Below are positions 46,016 to 58,870 of a stretch of 64,000 nt of DNA, piece by piece. Numbering within the stretch: position 1 is the first letter of the stretch; each line of letters starts with the position of its first letter. Under the pieces are notes generated by a model, which saw only the letters and a program-made list of their open reading frames with translations, ran no database searches and had not been told where the DNA came from. Both the position numbers and the translations under genes were made by a program. This DNA is from Sipunculus nudus (lineage: Eukaryota > Annelida > Sipuncula > Golfingiida > Sipunculidae), in assembly GCA_026874595.1 (NCBI GenBank), contig CM049307.1, positions 73,942,643 through 74,006,642 of the forward strand, written 5' to 3'.

Positions 46016-49000
46016 TAGTTATTTAGTTATTTCAAGACCTTGGGGACCCGGATTCTTTTCTTGTCGATCCCTTTCATTTCACCTGAAAGCCACGCCTAAA
46101 TAAATATATTGTTCCACCGACACTTTGATTAAACATTCTTAGTTGGATCGAATTTTTGTTGAGAATCTACCATTTAAGACGAAACACCAGGAATTTTGCA
46201 AACATGTTGAATGAAACATGAGCTTCATTTCTTAAAGCGGCGTATAAGAACAGCCTATAGTTTAATTAATTTTCAAAACGAATGAATATTTTTTTTTCAA
46301 GACGTGCGGCATAATCGCCAGTTAGCAACAGTTATGAAGACACAAAATATAAAAAATCTTTCCAAGGTTATTTAAAAAAGACCCACGAAAAATAATAAAG
46401 GTTAATAAGAATATCGGTGTGTGTGTGGCCTACTGAATAAGGTCTGACAACGTTATACTGGTCAAAACCATACGTTATCTTGGAGGCGTTAGGCAACTTC
46501 AAGAGAATCATTTGATTATATGAAAGTCTCCCGGGGCGTGCTCTTACATAAGACCTGTCTAATATAAGATCACGTTTCCTGGCTGGCTTCAGAACTGTTA
46601 CGCTATAATGTCATGATACGTATAGAGTTACTCTCCTTCCATTGTGATGCAACTGGATCTGTTTCAAATGATCTTAGGGCCTGGTACATCTGTGCTTCAT
46701 ATGGCACACACATATACTGCACTCAAAATCAGATACGGGTTCTGTTGGTATTAAATTTCCTTTAACCTTTGTTTTTCTGAGTTTAATTGTACATCTTATT
46801 TTATCTTAAAGTGGAGCAGAAGAAATATGTACATTTATTCAAAGCCAAAGTTATTGCGTGTTCTTTTATCAGATGCACTCACCACTAAATCCAGAGTTTC
46901 TGCACCTCAAGAAACCTTTCCGTGACTTTAAAGAACCTTATCATCACTTTTCAAGGACTAACCTTACGTATAAGAATTCGTTTCAGGCTTAATGACTAAT
47001 TCGATGACTTAATGACTGATACCATTAAGTTTACATTCTGGCTTTGTTGATATACATATATGCTTCATTTCATAGTGTACCCTGCCCATCAATTGGTTTG
47101 GATGTGGATAGATTTTATTTTGCGGGATGCAATTCCTGTTAAACATACAAAAGCAATGTAGATTAATTTTCCCTTATTGTCAAATACTGACTGCGCAGGC
47201 CAAAGTTCTATTCCTTTCAAAATCTGAGGGGGAGAACCAAAATTTTTATGTTTATGTTTAAAGAAACCCTGTATAGCCCATGACTAATCTATGGTATTCT
47301 ATTATTATAGTTGCATGATCCAACAATCAATTAACTTTTCGCCTAATTATATAAAAAATTCGTTGTGGCTTATCATACAAAAAGTTTGAACAGGCGTATT
47401 CGTTCTTGTATACCTAAGACTAATATCACATCTCAAGACGTTTGTATTGTCAGAAGACATATCTTGGGTAATTTCTCAGACTAGGGAGTAAACTATTTAA
47501 CGGTCTGATAGCGTTAGAGGAACATGATGGAGTTGTCACGATGTATGATTTTATTCTTATTAATTTTCTCATAGTTAAGTTGAAATCCACGATCTTAAAA
47601 AATTAATAGTTCACTTCATTTATTGCACTTTGATAGTTTATTATTAGATAGGGCCATGCGTAAACTAAAAAAATCAACAGTTGAAAAGGTTTGAAAGAAG
47701 AAAACGCTAGATGTTGTGGACAAATGCTTTTGGTAATGTAGACTGAATGTAATGTGTTGACGACTGATTTAGTGTTGACCTTTAATGCTTGTGTGTTGTA
47801 ATATATTACTTACGGTGTAATTTATAGTCTCATAACGTTGTTTGCCGGTTAACACGGACGCACAAATTTTGTTAACTTGATCCTTTCTACTGCTCAGCTA
47901 ACAAAATGTATAAATTGGGAGAGCGGAAAGCAATAAAACCGAATCAAAAAGATGAAACTATCAACACTGTTCTTTTTCCTTTTTTTTCGGTTTACCCTCC
48001 TATAGCTAGCTTGCTGCCTATTTTCGTTGCAATAGTAGTTCCATCAGTTCATGTTTTGTATTCCTCCCACGTATATTAGAACGGTAGGTAGTTTTACGAT
48101 ACAGATAACTATGTTTGAAGGGGAAACCTCGGCCTCTTGCATATAACTGTCGTCCCAAGCATCTATTAGTGCAGCCAAGGGATGCTTTTTTTCTAAAGAG
48201 GTAAGCTCTTAGGTTTTAAATGGAAGGCTTGCTTTGATACATGTGCTTAAAATAATGGATCACCGCTACAATTAAACTCTTGGCATTTCACCAGTGATAC
48301 AAGCAGAGATAATGTGAGGTTGTATTATCATAGCTTAGTACCTGGAGAAGATAAATGCAAGCGGATATAATTAAAGCATTAACGATGGCACTTTGTTTAA
48401 GTAAACCATTACGTAACCTCCAAAGTAAATCTGAACGTTTGGTTACCCGTTGCTGACGATTTCATGATGGGCAATATATTAAAAAAATTACAGTGATGAT
48501 CAAATCGTTTAAAGGTCACAGGATATTCTCTCAAGTACCCATTTATGGTAATTAGGCACTTATTTATTTCACTAATTACACATTGCTTTGTCTCTCTTCA
48601 GGTGTATTGGTTTGTTCTGCATTGCAACATGATTAATATCCTGTTGGAGTTGCTGTCCATGAATTTTCTTAAAAGAAAAGTCATTCTTTTTGTTTATGAC
48701 AGCAGGAACTTCTCAACTAAGTTCTGACTATAACTGATGGCCTTATGGTTTCTCCAGGGTCGAATCAAGCAGAGAATACTAATAGAAATCAACCTTGCAC
48801 TGCTGTATTGTGCTAACATCACTCAATCCATGACGGGAACACAGAACTGTAAATAAACACCACATTATAACGGAATTAAATGTTTCCCCTATTCTGTCTC
48901 AGAAACAGTTTTTTGGTTATATGAATGCAGAACAATAATCAAAATTAAATTTATAATCATATATCAGTTTTGAAAGAGCTTAACATATATGTCTCACATA

Positions 49001-49560
49001 TTATTGAAGAAGTGAAGCAGCCATGCCATGAAAACTAATGCGTATGACTGTTTGATCATGCCAAGTGGGTGATTTTTAATTTTTAAAGGAATTTTCGTAC
49101 TATTTTCTCAGCAACCTGACATACATTGGACCGTGTGGTAAAGATTTCCTCTTTCTCCCTCAATATTTTCTGTGAGAGGTTTTATCTATTTGGATGACCT
49201 TTTTACCCACAATGCATGTTGCTTGCAAATCGTGGAAACAATTGAACTAGTGCCCGCTTGATATAAATGATAACTATCGGACGATTCTGTGTAGCTGTAA
49301 CGAGATGAAGTCTAAAAGACAGTCAACATGGTTTATCAGAAGAAAACCAACAGGTTCAAAACCGTCTGACGCCGTAAGGTGTTATTTTACCACCTAGTAT
49401 ATATGAACAAAACGTGTTAGGGTGCCTTGTCAGGTAACATTCATTAAATGTGTTTATAAAATGTTATTATTGTTCTCTAGGCCTGCTAATTACCTCTTTT
49501 ACTCTCTTCTTTTCGTTACAAACAATACAAATATTGGTTTCTCGAGTTAGTTGGATAGGA
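46016..49560. other. Long AT-rich stretch, no gene confirmed
   Basis: No frame above 60 codons. One possible terminal exon is an acceptor TTTCTCCAG at about 48759 followed by GRIKQRILIEINLALLYC and 14 more codons to TAA at 48856, where AATAAA overlaps the stop. Support is too weak for a gene call. Confidence 0.4.
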
Positions 49561-49725
49561 TTAAGTTGTGTTCTAGGAGCAGTACTCCAAGCCGGGAGGT
49601 CATGAGTTTAAATCTCAATAGAGGAGCGGTAAGATTTTCCATGGTCTGTCCCCACACAGTGTCACCGCTCTGCAGATTTCGGTGGAAGGCTGTGCTTCAC
49701 AGCCGTTTATAACTCATAAGCAAGT
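49561..49725 (+). repeat. tRNA-derived SINE, diverged
   Basis: A-box-like TTGGATAGGATTAAG near 49550 and B-box-like GAGTTTAAATCTC near 49606 flank a decayed tRNA-like arm (GTACTCCAAGCCGGGAGGTC). A non-tRNA body follows. Confidence 0.45.
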
Positions 49726-50259
49726 GAGTCTTTAGGAGGTTCCTCAATGTAATGACCAAGCAATGAGGATGAATAGACACGGGGGATGGGTGATGCCAGG
49801 ATACAAAATAACATGATAGGAAGCGAGTGCTTACGCCCAGTCACATGGTCCCATGCCAAATTGAAACCCTGCGGATGAACATACTTAGATTAAGAGTTAT
49901 ATGAGACAGTATTAACAAATGGAGGCGATTACCTCCACCAAAGAAATATTTGAAATGAAAAAGCAGTATGTAAAGGTGTGCGTGCCCTGGGAAAGAACGC
50001 AGACCAGGGGTCAAGGCATTGGGCCATGGGGGAAGGTCCCCGTCAGGGCTTCCAGGCAAAACGCTAAAATCTCAGTAGAACCTGAGTGATTGGCTCTAGT
50101 TTGACTTAATGACAGGTTATGACTTCTAGAATATTCCTAACCCCGTGCATATAAAACCTGAAATCCAGAAGGCTTAATAATAACATATGATAACAATAGA
50201 GAGATGTTTGAATGGCCATGCTGGTCCATTTCATAGAGATATAGAACAAGAATACACGT
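49726..50259. other. No gene seen; dispersed-repeat phrase
   Basis: The sequence from about 50150 (ATAAAACCTGAAATCCAGAA) recurs at about 59222, with GTGCCACCAACA-type words after it in both places. Confidence 0.45.
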
Positions 50260-50345
50260 AAAAAGTCGGATCACCCCGTGTTGTAATCGAACCCATGATC
50301 CTCCGACTGCCGGTCGTCTGCTTACCACTGAGCTAACAGGGATCA
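50260..50345 (-). repeat. tRNA-derived SINE head
   Basis: On the minus strand, TTAGCTCAGTGGTAAGCAG is a textbook A-box region and GGGTTCGATTACA a near-consensus B-box, in tRNA-like spacing with GACCGGCAGTC between. The acceptor stem halves do not pair as in a functional tRNA, so SINE origin is favoured. Confidence 0.6.
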
Positions 50346-50447
50346 ACGAAGTGACGTCACTAGTATGTATACTACCAGTCACAGTAGTGAGGTCATTTCG
50401 CTGGTTCCTTTGAAAATGTGCTGATACACAGAGTAAGTTGGGATTCT

Positions 50448-50540
50448 CAGTTAGCTCAGTGGTACAGCAAACGACGAGCCTTCGGAGGGTCATATTCGTT
50501 TTGTAGACCTTGCCACCAACAGATCATGGACCTCCCGACA
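50448..50540 (+). repeat. tRNA-derived SINE head, B-box decayed
   Basis: TTAGCTCAGTGGTACAGC is the same A-box region as the minus copy about 100 bp upstream, but the B-box is reduced to GGTCATATTCG. The two copies face apart in inverted orientation. Confidence 0.5.
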
Positions 50541-51170
50541 TCAGCTGATAACCATTACAGTGTATGCAAGTTAAGGATGTATTTTAATTGGTGTGTATCA
50601 TAATACGTCACTTGGCGGAAATGGGTTTCCTGTCTGCTCTATACTTTGAGATTCCTGTGTTCTTCAGTATGAAAGGTTAAATGTATGGGGCATTTTAGTT
50701 ATTTCAGTTTATAACAAGATCAGGTGGGTGGTTTATTCAGGCAGACTAATCCAATCAGTTATAAGTGGCCCAGCCTTTCATATCCAATTAGCCGTCTAAA
50801 CAAATGAACTTAATTAACCCAAGTGCCCCGGTCAGAGGTAGCATATAACACCATTTTTAGACATAATACACGGTCATAATACATGAAAAAAATCAGCAAA
50901 ATATAAAATTTAAAATCCATGACACAGTCACATCTGTTGCTTTCGTCGCTACGGTTATTAGCTCTAAATATGAAAAAGAGGCCTGCAATAAACCATGCGA
51001 TCAAAAGAAGTCTTTCCCGGTGTCGAGGTTAATTCAAAAACAAATAAATATCATGTACAAATGTGTCACCAGTGACGTTTACTCTGACAAAGTTGAGCTT
51101 TGGAAAATCATCCGTTTAAGACAAAATAATATGTAAAAAAAATATAAAACCTTTAATTACGTTCCACACG
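50541..51170. other. No gene seen
   Basis: AT-rich, no supported exon. Confidence 0.5.
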
Positions 51171-51177
51171 CAGTGGT

Positions 51178-51255
51178 CATACACTTCAGTCGTCCTATCG
51201 TGTAACCGCTGCTTTACATAGCAAGGTTCACTGGGTTCAAACACCAGGTGGACAG
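51178..51255 (+). repeat. tRNA-derived SINE head
   Basis: GTCGTCCTATCGTGTAACCG aligns with a tRNA D-arm and A-box, and GGTTCACTGGGTTCAAACAC with the T-arm and B-box. The spacing is tRNA-like and the bases between read GCTTTACATAGCAA. Confidence 0.45.
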
Positions 51256-52015
51256 AGAGCAAAGAATTGTAATCAGACCAATGAAAGTGTGGCATCAAAT
51301 TGAGCATCAAGCTACAAATTTTAAACATGCAACATGCGTTGGTCGGATAACACCCTTCTAGCATAGGGATCAGACCAACGAGAGCTTGTGTCCCAGTGTA
51401 ATCTACATCTTATAGATAGTGATCACGGTAGGTATATGACAGAGGCGGATAAGAATACCAGAGCGGGTAGGACGACTGTAACTAAAGTCTTCAACTATAT
51501 TGACCCACAAGCACATCATCTGTAAAATCTTATATCATTCGTAAAAATCAGAATCAATTCAAGCTTCATTAACCAAAATATAAATAAAAAATATAGCTTA
51601 AAATGCGGTACCAAAGTCTGTAATGTTAACTTCAGACAGTAATATTACAAAGTGAGTCTAGTACTTTACAGCATTGTACGCGGTCATCTGGCCACAGTTA
51701 TTAGATTTTAAGCCTCATTTAAGGGGATTTTAGCATCCCTCCAAGTACATCTGAACAGATATCGGGGATGTCAATGACTCTATGCTCCGTGACTTAACCA
51801 TTAAAGGCAGGTGTTCAGAATAATTAACTTCTATTCTGTCTGTTTTTGCATGAGTTAAAGTAATTGTATTGGTAATACCAAACAACCACTCGACGGTAGT
51901 CTGATAAAAGGCAGGTTGAAGAAGCTAGATTCTATACGGACTCATACCATCAGTACAAAAACATTATGAAAACCCTTTCTTTTCGCGTGGTGTCTCTTTA
52001 TACACGTTTTAGCGT
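51256..52015. other. No gene seen
   Basis: AT-rich, no supported exon. Confidence 0.5.
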
Positions 52016-52195
52016 CAATGCCTCCGTCAGCAGGCTATGCATTCATCCCGTTCATGTGTGCGTTTGTTAACAACAATCATATACGGAATCTCATGAAATT
52101 AAAGGACATTTCGGGAATGGGTCAAGAAGAACCGATTAGATTTAGGTGTGGATCCGGCACATGATAACATGACTGTGATAATGTCTCTATGTTGA
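52016..52195 (+). repeat. Dispersed repeat family, copy B
   Basis: It has TTCATCCCGTTCATGTGTGC, ACGGAATCTCATGAAA, GACATTTCGGGAATGGG and GGATCCGGCACATGATAA in the same order as copies A and C, truncated on the right. Confidence 0.6.
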
Positions 52196-54060
52196 TGAGG
52201 CATTTTATCAATTGTTAATCATATTATTGTGTAATGCACGTGTTTTTACAGATTCAACGCTATTTTGTGTTTATAATGATGGTTGGGGTATTTTTTTTTT
52301 AATTTAAAATTTTTTTAAAGGTACACCATTTAAAGCAATAAGTATTGGTAAACAAACGCTTTAGTGGGCGAATGTCAGCTACTTTACAATATCTAAAAAT
52401 TCGTTTTTTTTTCTCCTTTTGTGTTTCATTGTAACTTGAAATGGATTTCATTTTTAAACATGAAAAAAACTTGGTTATGAAATAACACCAACAATGGGTT
52501 TCAGATACTGTCATGTAGTTTGATATTATAGTCCGTTTCACCACCTGCTGTCCACCTGTTTTTTGTAGATGATTTACCTAAAAGTTTATATTTTTCAATA
52601 AAATCCAAGAAAAAACATATGGAAGTGACAACCTAATATGGCAATTAAGAATCTTACAATTAATCCCCCGTTTATGTTTCACAACATTTTAGTCTCTTCA
52701 CCATGATCTGGCAGATATGATGTGTCCCTCCATAAGTGTCCATATTTGTTGTAGCTGGTTATATTTTTTAGAGTGTTTACATGAGATCATCCAATCAGAA
52801 GCTGTCAGTTGAGGCTGTTTTTGCATGTGACCAATGACCTTGACCACCATAAGTGAGTCTGATATGTTGTAAAATTTAGACTGATTTCTCATATTTTCAA
52901 ATAATTCTGTATCGTAAATAAGGTGTTAGGTAGGTATTTACTTACCTTGTTGAAAATTAGGTCCTTTAATCCTCTACTCTACACTACAATTGATTCCCTT
53001 GAAATATAACTATTGAAAATTTTCATAGCAAAAAACAGGTGGACATGAGGGGATGAAATGGACTATAGCCCATTTAAAAGTAGTAAACCATAAGAAAGAG
53101 CACTACACCAGGTTTAAAATCATACGTACTTCATTCTAATCCCTAATAAATTTTTAAAAGACTTCGGGTGGTTTTATTAAAGGGGGTTTTGCCAAGGGTA
53201 TACTACATAAAGGGTGTGTTAACTTAAAATATTTTGGCCAACATTTCAGCTTGAATATTTTCTATTTCATATCGGCCACTTCACAATTAATAACGCTCCC
53301 AGTGCCCAAGAAATACCCATAGCTGAGCAGAAATCCATGCTCTAGGGAGTGTCCTGTCTAAAAGCGAAGGTACAATTCGAAATTATTCCATATAGTTATG
53401 ATCGAAACTTCTTTAAGAAACGATCCCAACACTTAAAAGAGTACTTAAAGTTTGATATGAAACTTATTGCCGGACTCAGATGTCAGTGACGGCGGTATAT
53501 TTTGCGCCGATGAGTCTCCGTAACCGAAATGACTTCGTGACATTTTTAATAAGAAGCCGGAAACCAGTCAACGTCATATCTAAAATGACTCCTCCCGGAC
53601 AGGGAGGTCCGTTGTCGTCCACAGGGATATGGAAGTTTACAAATCACATCGAAGTGGGATCACTCAGTGTTAATTGGATGTTGTGCCTCAGATTCCTACT
53701 TAATCTTAGGAAAAATAGCCAGCCTGTCGACCAAAAGGGGAATTCCAATGAGCTAGACTAGTCCTGTCGTTGGCACCGGGGGACGTAGTCCTGACAGCTT
53801 GATATAGGTTTTATGAGTGATGCCTGACTTCTCCTCCAACTGGTTTGGACGCCAGTCGTAAATTTTGCCCATACATCTCTATTCTTATCACCACAATACT
53901 CGATTCGAGTCGACTGATTATGTTGCCGGATTGGATTGTTCGTTTCAAATGCATATCCCGTTCCTAAATCCCATACAGGTCGTGAGATGGCTTCACAATG
54001 CGTTCCTATGCAACTGATCACCCTCACTGATATTTCAACAAATCCTCGCTCTTTCTTTCT
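52196..54060. other. No gene confirmed
   Basis: Frames of 93 codons (53480-53761 plus) and 89 codons (53758-54027 minus) meet tail to tail in a GC-richer stretch. Neither shows a domain or clear splice sites. Confidence 0.4.

Positions 54061-54098
<38 letters not shown>
54061..54098. repeat. Poly-C and (CT)n tract
   Basis: A C run followed by a pure CT run. Confidence 0.9.
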
Positions 54099-54101
<3 letters not shown>

Positions 54102-55700
54102 GACAATATAGGCTATAAATGTATAGGAATATTTGAAATATTACATTTAAAAAGGGCCTGATACACCTCTTGTATTATGATTCTTTTTCCCTTGTCTCCT
54201 CTACCATGGCCTCCTGATCCGTCATTGGAGAAATTTTGCAACGCAGAGAGTCTGTTACATAAAACATTCTTGTGTATATTGATCACATGGAAACTAATGT
54301 CATAGCTGGCATAGGATACTGGTTTATTAATAAGCGATAGGCCGGGAGGGATATGAAACCGAGGTCAGGAACACTTGTTACGTGCATTAACATGTGACTG
54401 CTGAATATGACAGGCGCTTAAAGGATATGAATTACGTAAATATTCTAAAAAAAATGTACCCTCTAAAAAAAGGAGGCTCTATTCAAGCCCATTGCTTCTC
54501 GATGAAAAGTTCTAAGAGGATTATAAAATAAACAATTAATTAAAAAATTGCATTTTGCATTTTTATGGTTATTTTTTGTCACATATGGTTATTTAATAAT
54601 TACTACAAGGCCTGTCCTTCAATATCGTAGAATTAATTATGCATGCTTGAAGCTGGCATTAAAAGCTTTTGTAACAAAAAAAGAAACCAGGAACATGTGC
54701 ATAATTGATAAAGAGTATAATGGCTGATAATTGCCCCACGGCACCATCGGTTTTCGCATAGCTGTGTACATGTTATGAATCGCATATACTTACGGTAAAC
54801 TGCACTTTATTTACCATTTACCAACTCATTTTGTTACCATAACAAGTGTATGATAAGATCATAACAATACGTATTAACCCATGGTAAACACTCTTGCTGG
54901 AATTATCAAAGACTCTTGAGGCCAGGATTTATTGGTTACTTTGCCCTGAAAATACCAGTTTAGTTTCTCTTTGTTAATATCTCTTTGTAAATATTTGCGA
55001 TGACCGGTTAGTATCGCGACGGATGAACTATGGAAATGACTATATGCAGCTGGTGTATTTAGAGATGTGAGATCGAATCCGACAAATCACGGTACATTTC
55101 AAAAGTACACAAAATCTTGGTCTTACAAATAAGAAAGAGTTTTTTTAAAGCACAAATGCAGATGACGGATTGAATGATAAACACGGAAAATGTCTCCGGG
55201 ATGAATGAACAGCTTTTCAGTATTATCAAGAAGATCGACTGGTCCAGTTGTTCAATATGGGTTTTAGATAACATCAAACGATACAGTTTTAGGCGTCACA
55301 GGACGCCTAAATAGGCCTGTCCATGGAAGGATGGAATCTTATATAATTATTAATATATATATGCATAATATAAATACAAAATATATACTATATAAAATCA
55401 CATATATATAATAAAATATATATATGATGGATTTAATGTATAAAGATAACTAAATATATTAAATAATAAATAAATATAAACATATAAAATTAATATATAA
55501 ATATAAAAATATATAAATACAGATGAATTGATAACAATGCTTTGTACATTACATAGAAAAATATCATAATTCCTGATTTTAGACAACCAGACGCTGCGGT
55601 TCTAAAAGAGATTACTAGATTGAAATATGACAGAGTACAGAGAAGAAGAAAAAAAAGTCACCGGGAACTAGGAATTTTTTTTTTTCAATGCGCATGATCA
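54099..55700. other. No gene seen; B-box-like relic, AT-rich tract
   Basis: GAGATCGAATCCGAC at about 55068-55082, preceded by GGTTAGTATCGCGA near 55007, may be a decayed SINE. Nearly pure A/T sequence occupies 55335-55570. Confidence 0.4.
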
Positions 55701-55719
55701 CCTTTAACGTTATGAGTTT

Positions 55720-56050
55720 TTGTGCTTCAACAATGTGACCAGGATCGTGCGATGTGCGTGATAACAGTTGAGGACCGTGATTTCTCTCACCCAGGGAAGC
55801 TGGTCTCGTTGACGGAGGATGAGGAGTCATCCAAGAACAGGCTCCAGTGTCACGACCCTGGGCTGAATAAATCTGTACTGCTGATAAATGGGATTCCCGG
55901 GGGTAGGCCGCTGTCACCCCGGGGGGACGGCGACGAAATCGGGGGCAGCAGGCGTCACATACCGAGTCAGCGAGCTTGCTGGATGATCGGTTTCAGCTCC
56001 CGAAAGCATATCTCCATGTCAAAGTTGTCTACACCGCATCGCAACAAATG
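55720..56050 (+). other. Gene-like GC-rich block, strand unresolved
   Basis: The plus frame is open for 109 codons to a TGA at 56049 and includes KLVSLTEDEESSKNRLQC, NKSVLLINGIPGG and MIGFSSRKHISMSKLS. The pyrimidine-rich TTTCTCTCACCCAG at about 55793 could be an acceptor. On the minus strand, CGGTGTAGAC leads into DNFDMEICFRELKPIIQQAR, then TGA and a donor-like CTCG|GTATGTG near 55965. Both readings have coding-like codon use, so one strand is likely to be real and the other its shadow. No family is recognised on either. The lack of a good plus-strand donor before the stop is a weakness of the plus model. Confidence 0.35.
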
Positions 56051-56195
56051 AACACACCCGTGTTGCGCTTTGAAAGACTTGCATTTTAATAGATTAGTCC
56101 AAGCCGCTGACATATATTATTGTGTCTAAGCCAGCATTTGATATATTATGGGTTTATGTAAATAATATCATGGCGTGTTATTTCATTTCACGCAG

Positions 56196-56480
56196 GAGGT
56201 TAAAACCGGCGATCACGAGGACATTTTACCTCCAGTTGCTGAAGATGCGTGACCCCTAACTGGCCCGCTGTTGACCTGTTCAGACGCAGGATCTTCGTAA
56301 TGCGGCTACTTTCTCTGCCGCTGAATGCGTTTTAACGGCCCTCTTATCTTACACTTAGCGGTCTTCACGCGATGTATTCATTCCTCTTTATCAGCCAGCC
56401 AGCCCCGTTTGTAAGCCCCAAGGTCTCACCCACCGAAGAGATACCTCAATATGGCTCTAATTCAGCCGTGAAACAATAAA
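56196..56480 (+). other. Candidate terminal exon with poly(A) signal
   Basis: Acceptor TTTCATTTCACGCAG ends at 56195. A frame EVKTGDHEDILPPVAEDA then runs to TGA (56250-56252). About 220 bases of moderately GC-rich sequence follow, and then AATAAA at 56475-56480. This is the layout of a last exon with a short 3' UTR. A second frame starting one base later, GLKPAITRTFYLQLLKMRDP-like, is also open, so the phase is uncertain. Joining the donor-like site at 55903 to the first frame gives an immediate stop, so the upstream exon is not identified. Confidence 0.3.
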
Positions 56481-57009
56481 GGTAAAACTCCCCGTAAGAA
56501 CGCACTCATAAGCACTCAAAGCAGGGAGGCAAAATGTTGACTTCTACACAGCAAAGAGCATACCACTTTAAATGCTGGTCTAGAATATCCAATTTATTAA
56601 TTGTATACGAAATGATAAAACTTGTAATGAGAAAAAAGATTATCTAAGTTGAATTTTTTTTGAATATAGTAAGAAGACCTGATAGTCCTTTAAAAATATT
56701 TCACTGAATGAATTTTGGGTACTGTGTCAGGAATCTTAAAGGAGTCGATGAAAAATCCACACACGGACTTAGCATATATTTTATCACGTTTCTACCAATC
56801 CAGGCAGAAAAAAAAAACAAGTGAGACTGGGTGAAATATTGGATTACTGCAACTATGGTATAATTTGAGAAGAAGTAACAGACATTGAAGAAGGTTCTAT
56901 AAAATATAATTTGAATTTTATTTCAGTTTTGTCTGCCCATTGCTTGATTTTTATACCGTTCAACCTTCAGGAATTCAGAATCCATAGGTCGTAGCGTGCG
57001 CTTGGCTGT
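56481..57009. other. No gene seen
   Basis: AT-rich sequence downstream of the poly(A) signal. Confidence 0.5.
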
Positions 57010-57016
57010 TAATTTA

Positions 57017-57326
57017 CCATAATGATAAACGGATCATAATGATTAACGGATCATAATGTTAAACGGCTCAAAATGATAGACGGATCATAATGATAAACGA
57101 ATCATAATGACAAACGGCTCAAAATGATAAACGGATCATAATGATAAACGGATCATAATGATAAACAGATCAAAATGATAAACGGATCATAATGGTGAAC
57201 GGATCATTATGATAACCGTATCATAAAGATAAACAGATCAAAATGATAAACGGATCATAATGATAAACCAATCATAATAAAAAACAGATCAAAATAAAAC
57301 GGATCATAATGATTAACAGATCATAG
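57017..57326 (+). repeat. 17-bp minisatellite, about 18 units
   Basis: The unit ATCATAATGATAAACGG repeats with small variants (CTCAAAATGAT, AACAGATCAAAATGAT). Confidence 0.9.
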
Positions 57327-58462
57327 GAAGTAGCATTTTCGTCAGTGTTGGGCGGTCATGAGTACAACCAATCTAAAATATATCAGTATACCCCTTCAGT
57401 TACATATCCTAGTACAATGGACAGTTATACCATGGACATTTATACCCCTATTGGCAACTCGACTACTGCCTACAGGACATTATCAAATATAACGATTGCA
57501 CAAAATTAACTTTGGAACCCTTAAAAAAGACTTAAAAGTTAAACATTACTGGGTGCTTCCGATGGAAAAGCGTTTGGACAACCCATGGAAGGCCGAATTC
57601 ACACTGGATACGAACCGTTTCAAATTGTTTTGCAATAAATATTGCCATTTCGTATAAATAGCACAACTGTCAGGTAAATAAATTAATTTTGAGATAATGA
57701 GTGCACGTGCGTTATAGTAGGTCTGAGAGCTCTCAGTGTCCATTTATTTGAGTGGACGGTCGGATTTTTCCGTTACGATCTTTAGCAAAGAAGATCTAAA
57801 GGACCCAAATAGTGCGAATCCATGTCATACTCAGACCGTATCCTAGTGACGGCGTGAAGAGAGAATCCCGCTTGAGTTTTCAAGTCAACATGGAAACCAA
57901 ACACGGCGCCTTAACTGCTACATCATTGCTTTGCAGCATGACAAACTGAATCCACTGGCTTCCGTAGGTCCGTAAACATCTGTTTCCACTTTTACACTCA
58001 CTTAGCCTCTTAGGAGCAGGGTTCCAGGTACGTATTTTGTGAGTGGTTGAGCTAATTGAAGCGTCTTCACTCACTCAAAGAGCTATGGGTGAATCACGTG
58101 AGATTGAGACACAAAATACAAGAAGCTGCTCGTCTATGGCTAGCGTAAAAGGTCGGCTGTCCGACAGTTAGTAGATTCGGGTTTATAAGCTCCCTGTTTC
58201 CGCGATAAAGAACTTTTCCATGGCTTTTCCTATCCTCTGTTGCACCTCCACTGTTGATCTGATCTTTGCAATTTCTATCAACATCCTTAAGAAGGATATG
58301 TTTACTTTGTCAATATTTTTCAATTCCAAAATATTTCCATTTTAAAATATTTCATAAAAAATTACACACTGAGACAAATGACGCCATGTTCTAAAAAGGC
58401 ATAACTTTGGACATAGAAGGCAAAGCAAATTCAGAAACACGAATGCATGAGAAAAAAACATG
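57327..58462. other. No gene seen
   Basis: No exon is supported. Two minus frames of 64-65 codons have no domain. Confidence 0.5.
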
Positions 58463-58655
58463 GGATGGTCCAGGATTTAGGAAAAGGAGGAGTCCCACCT
58501 CGGAGGACTAATGACAAAACCTAAAAAAGGTCCACACATATGCAAAAGAGGGGGATAAGGCCGCAAAATTTGGACCCTTAAAAAGGTTACAGGGACTTAA
58601 TAAAAAAAAAAAGGGGGGGGGGGGATCCAGACCCTCTGGACCCTCCCGCTTGATC
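58463..58655. mobile_element. hAT-like MITE fragment with poly-G
   Basis: It starts GGGATGGTCCAGGATTTAGG, has a G run at 58613-58624 followed by GATCCAGACC, and ends CTCTGGACCCTCCCGC. It is related to the elements at 1204, 9754 and 32734. Confidence 0.4.
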
Positions 58656-58769
58656 CACTTCTGAAAAACAATTATGAACCTAAAACCTTCTTTGCCTGAT
58701 ATATTGTGTATGACATGCGTTATATTGGGCGACCGGATTGCGCTTTCAAATTGTCTGACTTTTAAGAAC

Positions 58770-58796
58770 CCACACGCACACACACACACACACACA

Positions 58797-58866
<70 letters not shown>
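58770..58866. repeat. (CA)n(CT)n microsatellite
   Basis: CACA repeats to about 58798 continue into an unbroken CT run to 58866. Confidence 0.95.

Positions 58867-58870
<4 letters not shown>

Noticed and set aside
50260..50345. A functional tRNA gene on the minus strand
   Set aside because: The A- and B-boxes are good, but the acceptor and anticodon stems do not pair correctly, and a similar head lies about 100 bp away, so SINE origin is more likely.
53480..54027. Convergent 93- and 89-codon frames as two small genes
   Set aside because: No domain, no splice sites, no poly(A) signals between them; composition is similar on both strands, as expected for chance frames in GC-richer DNA.
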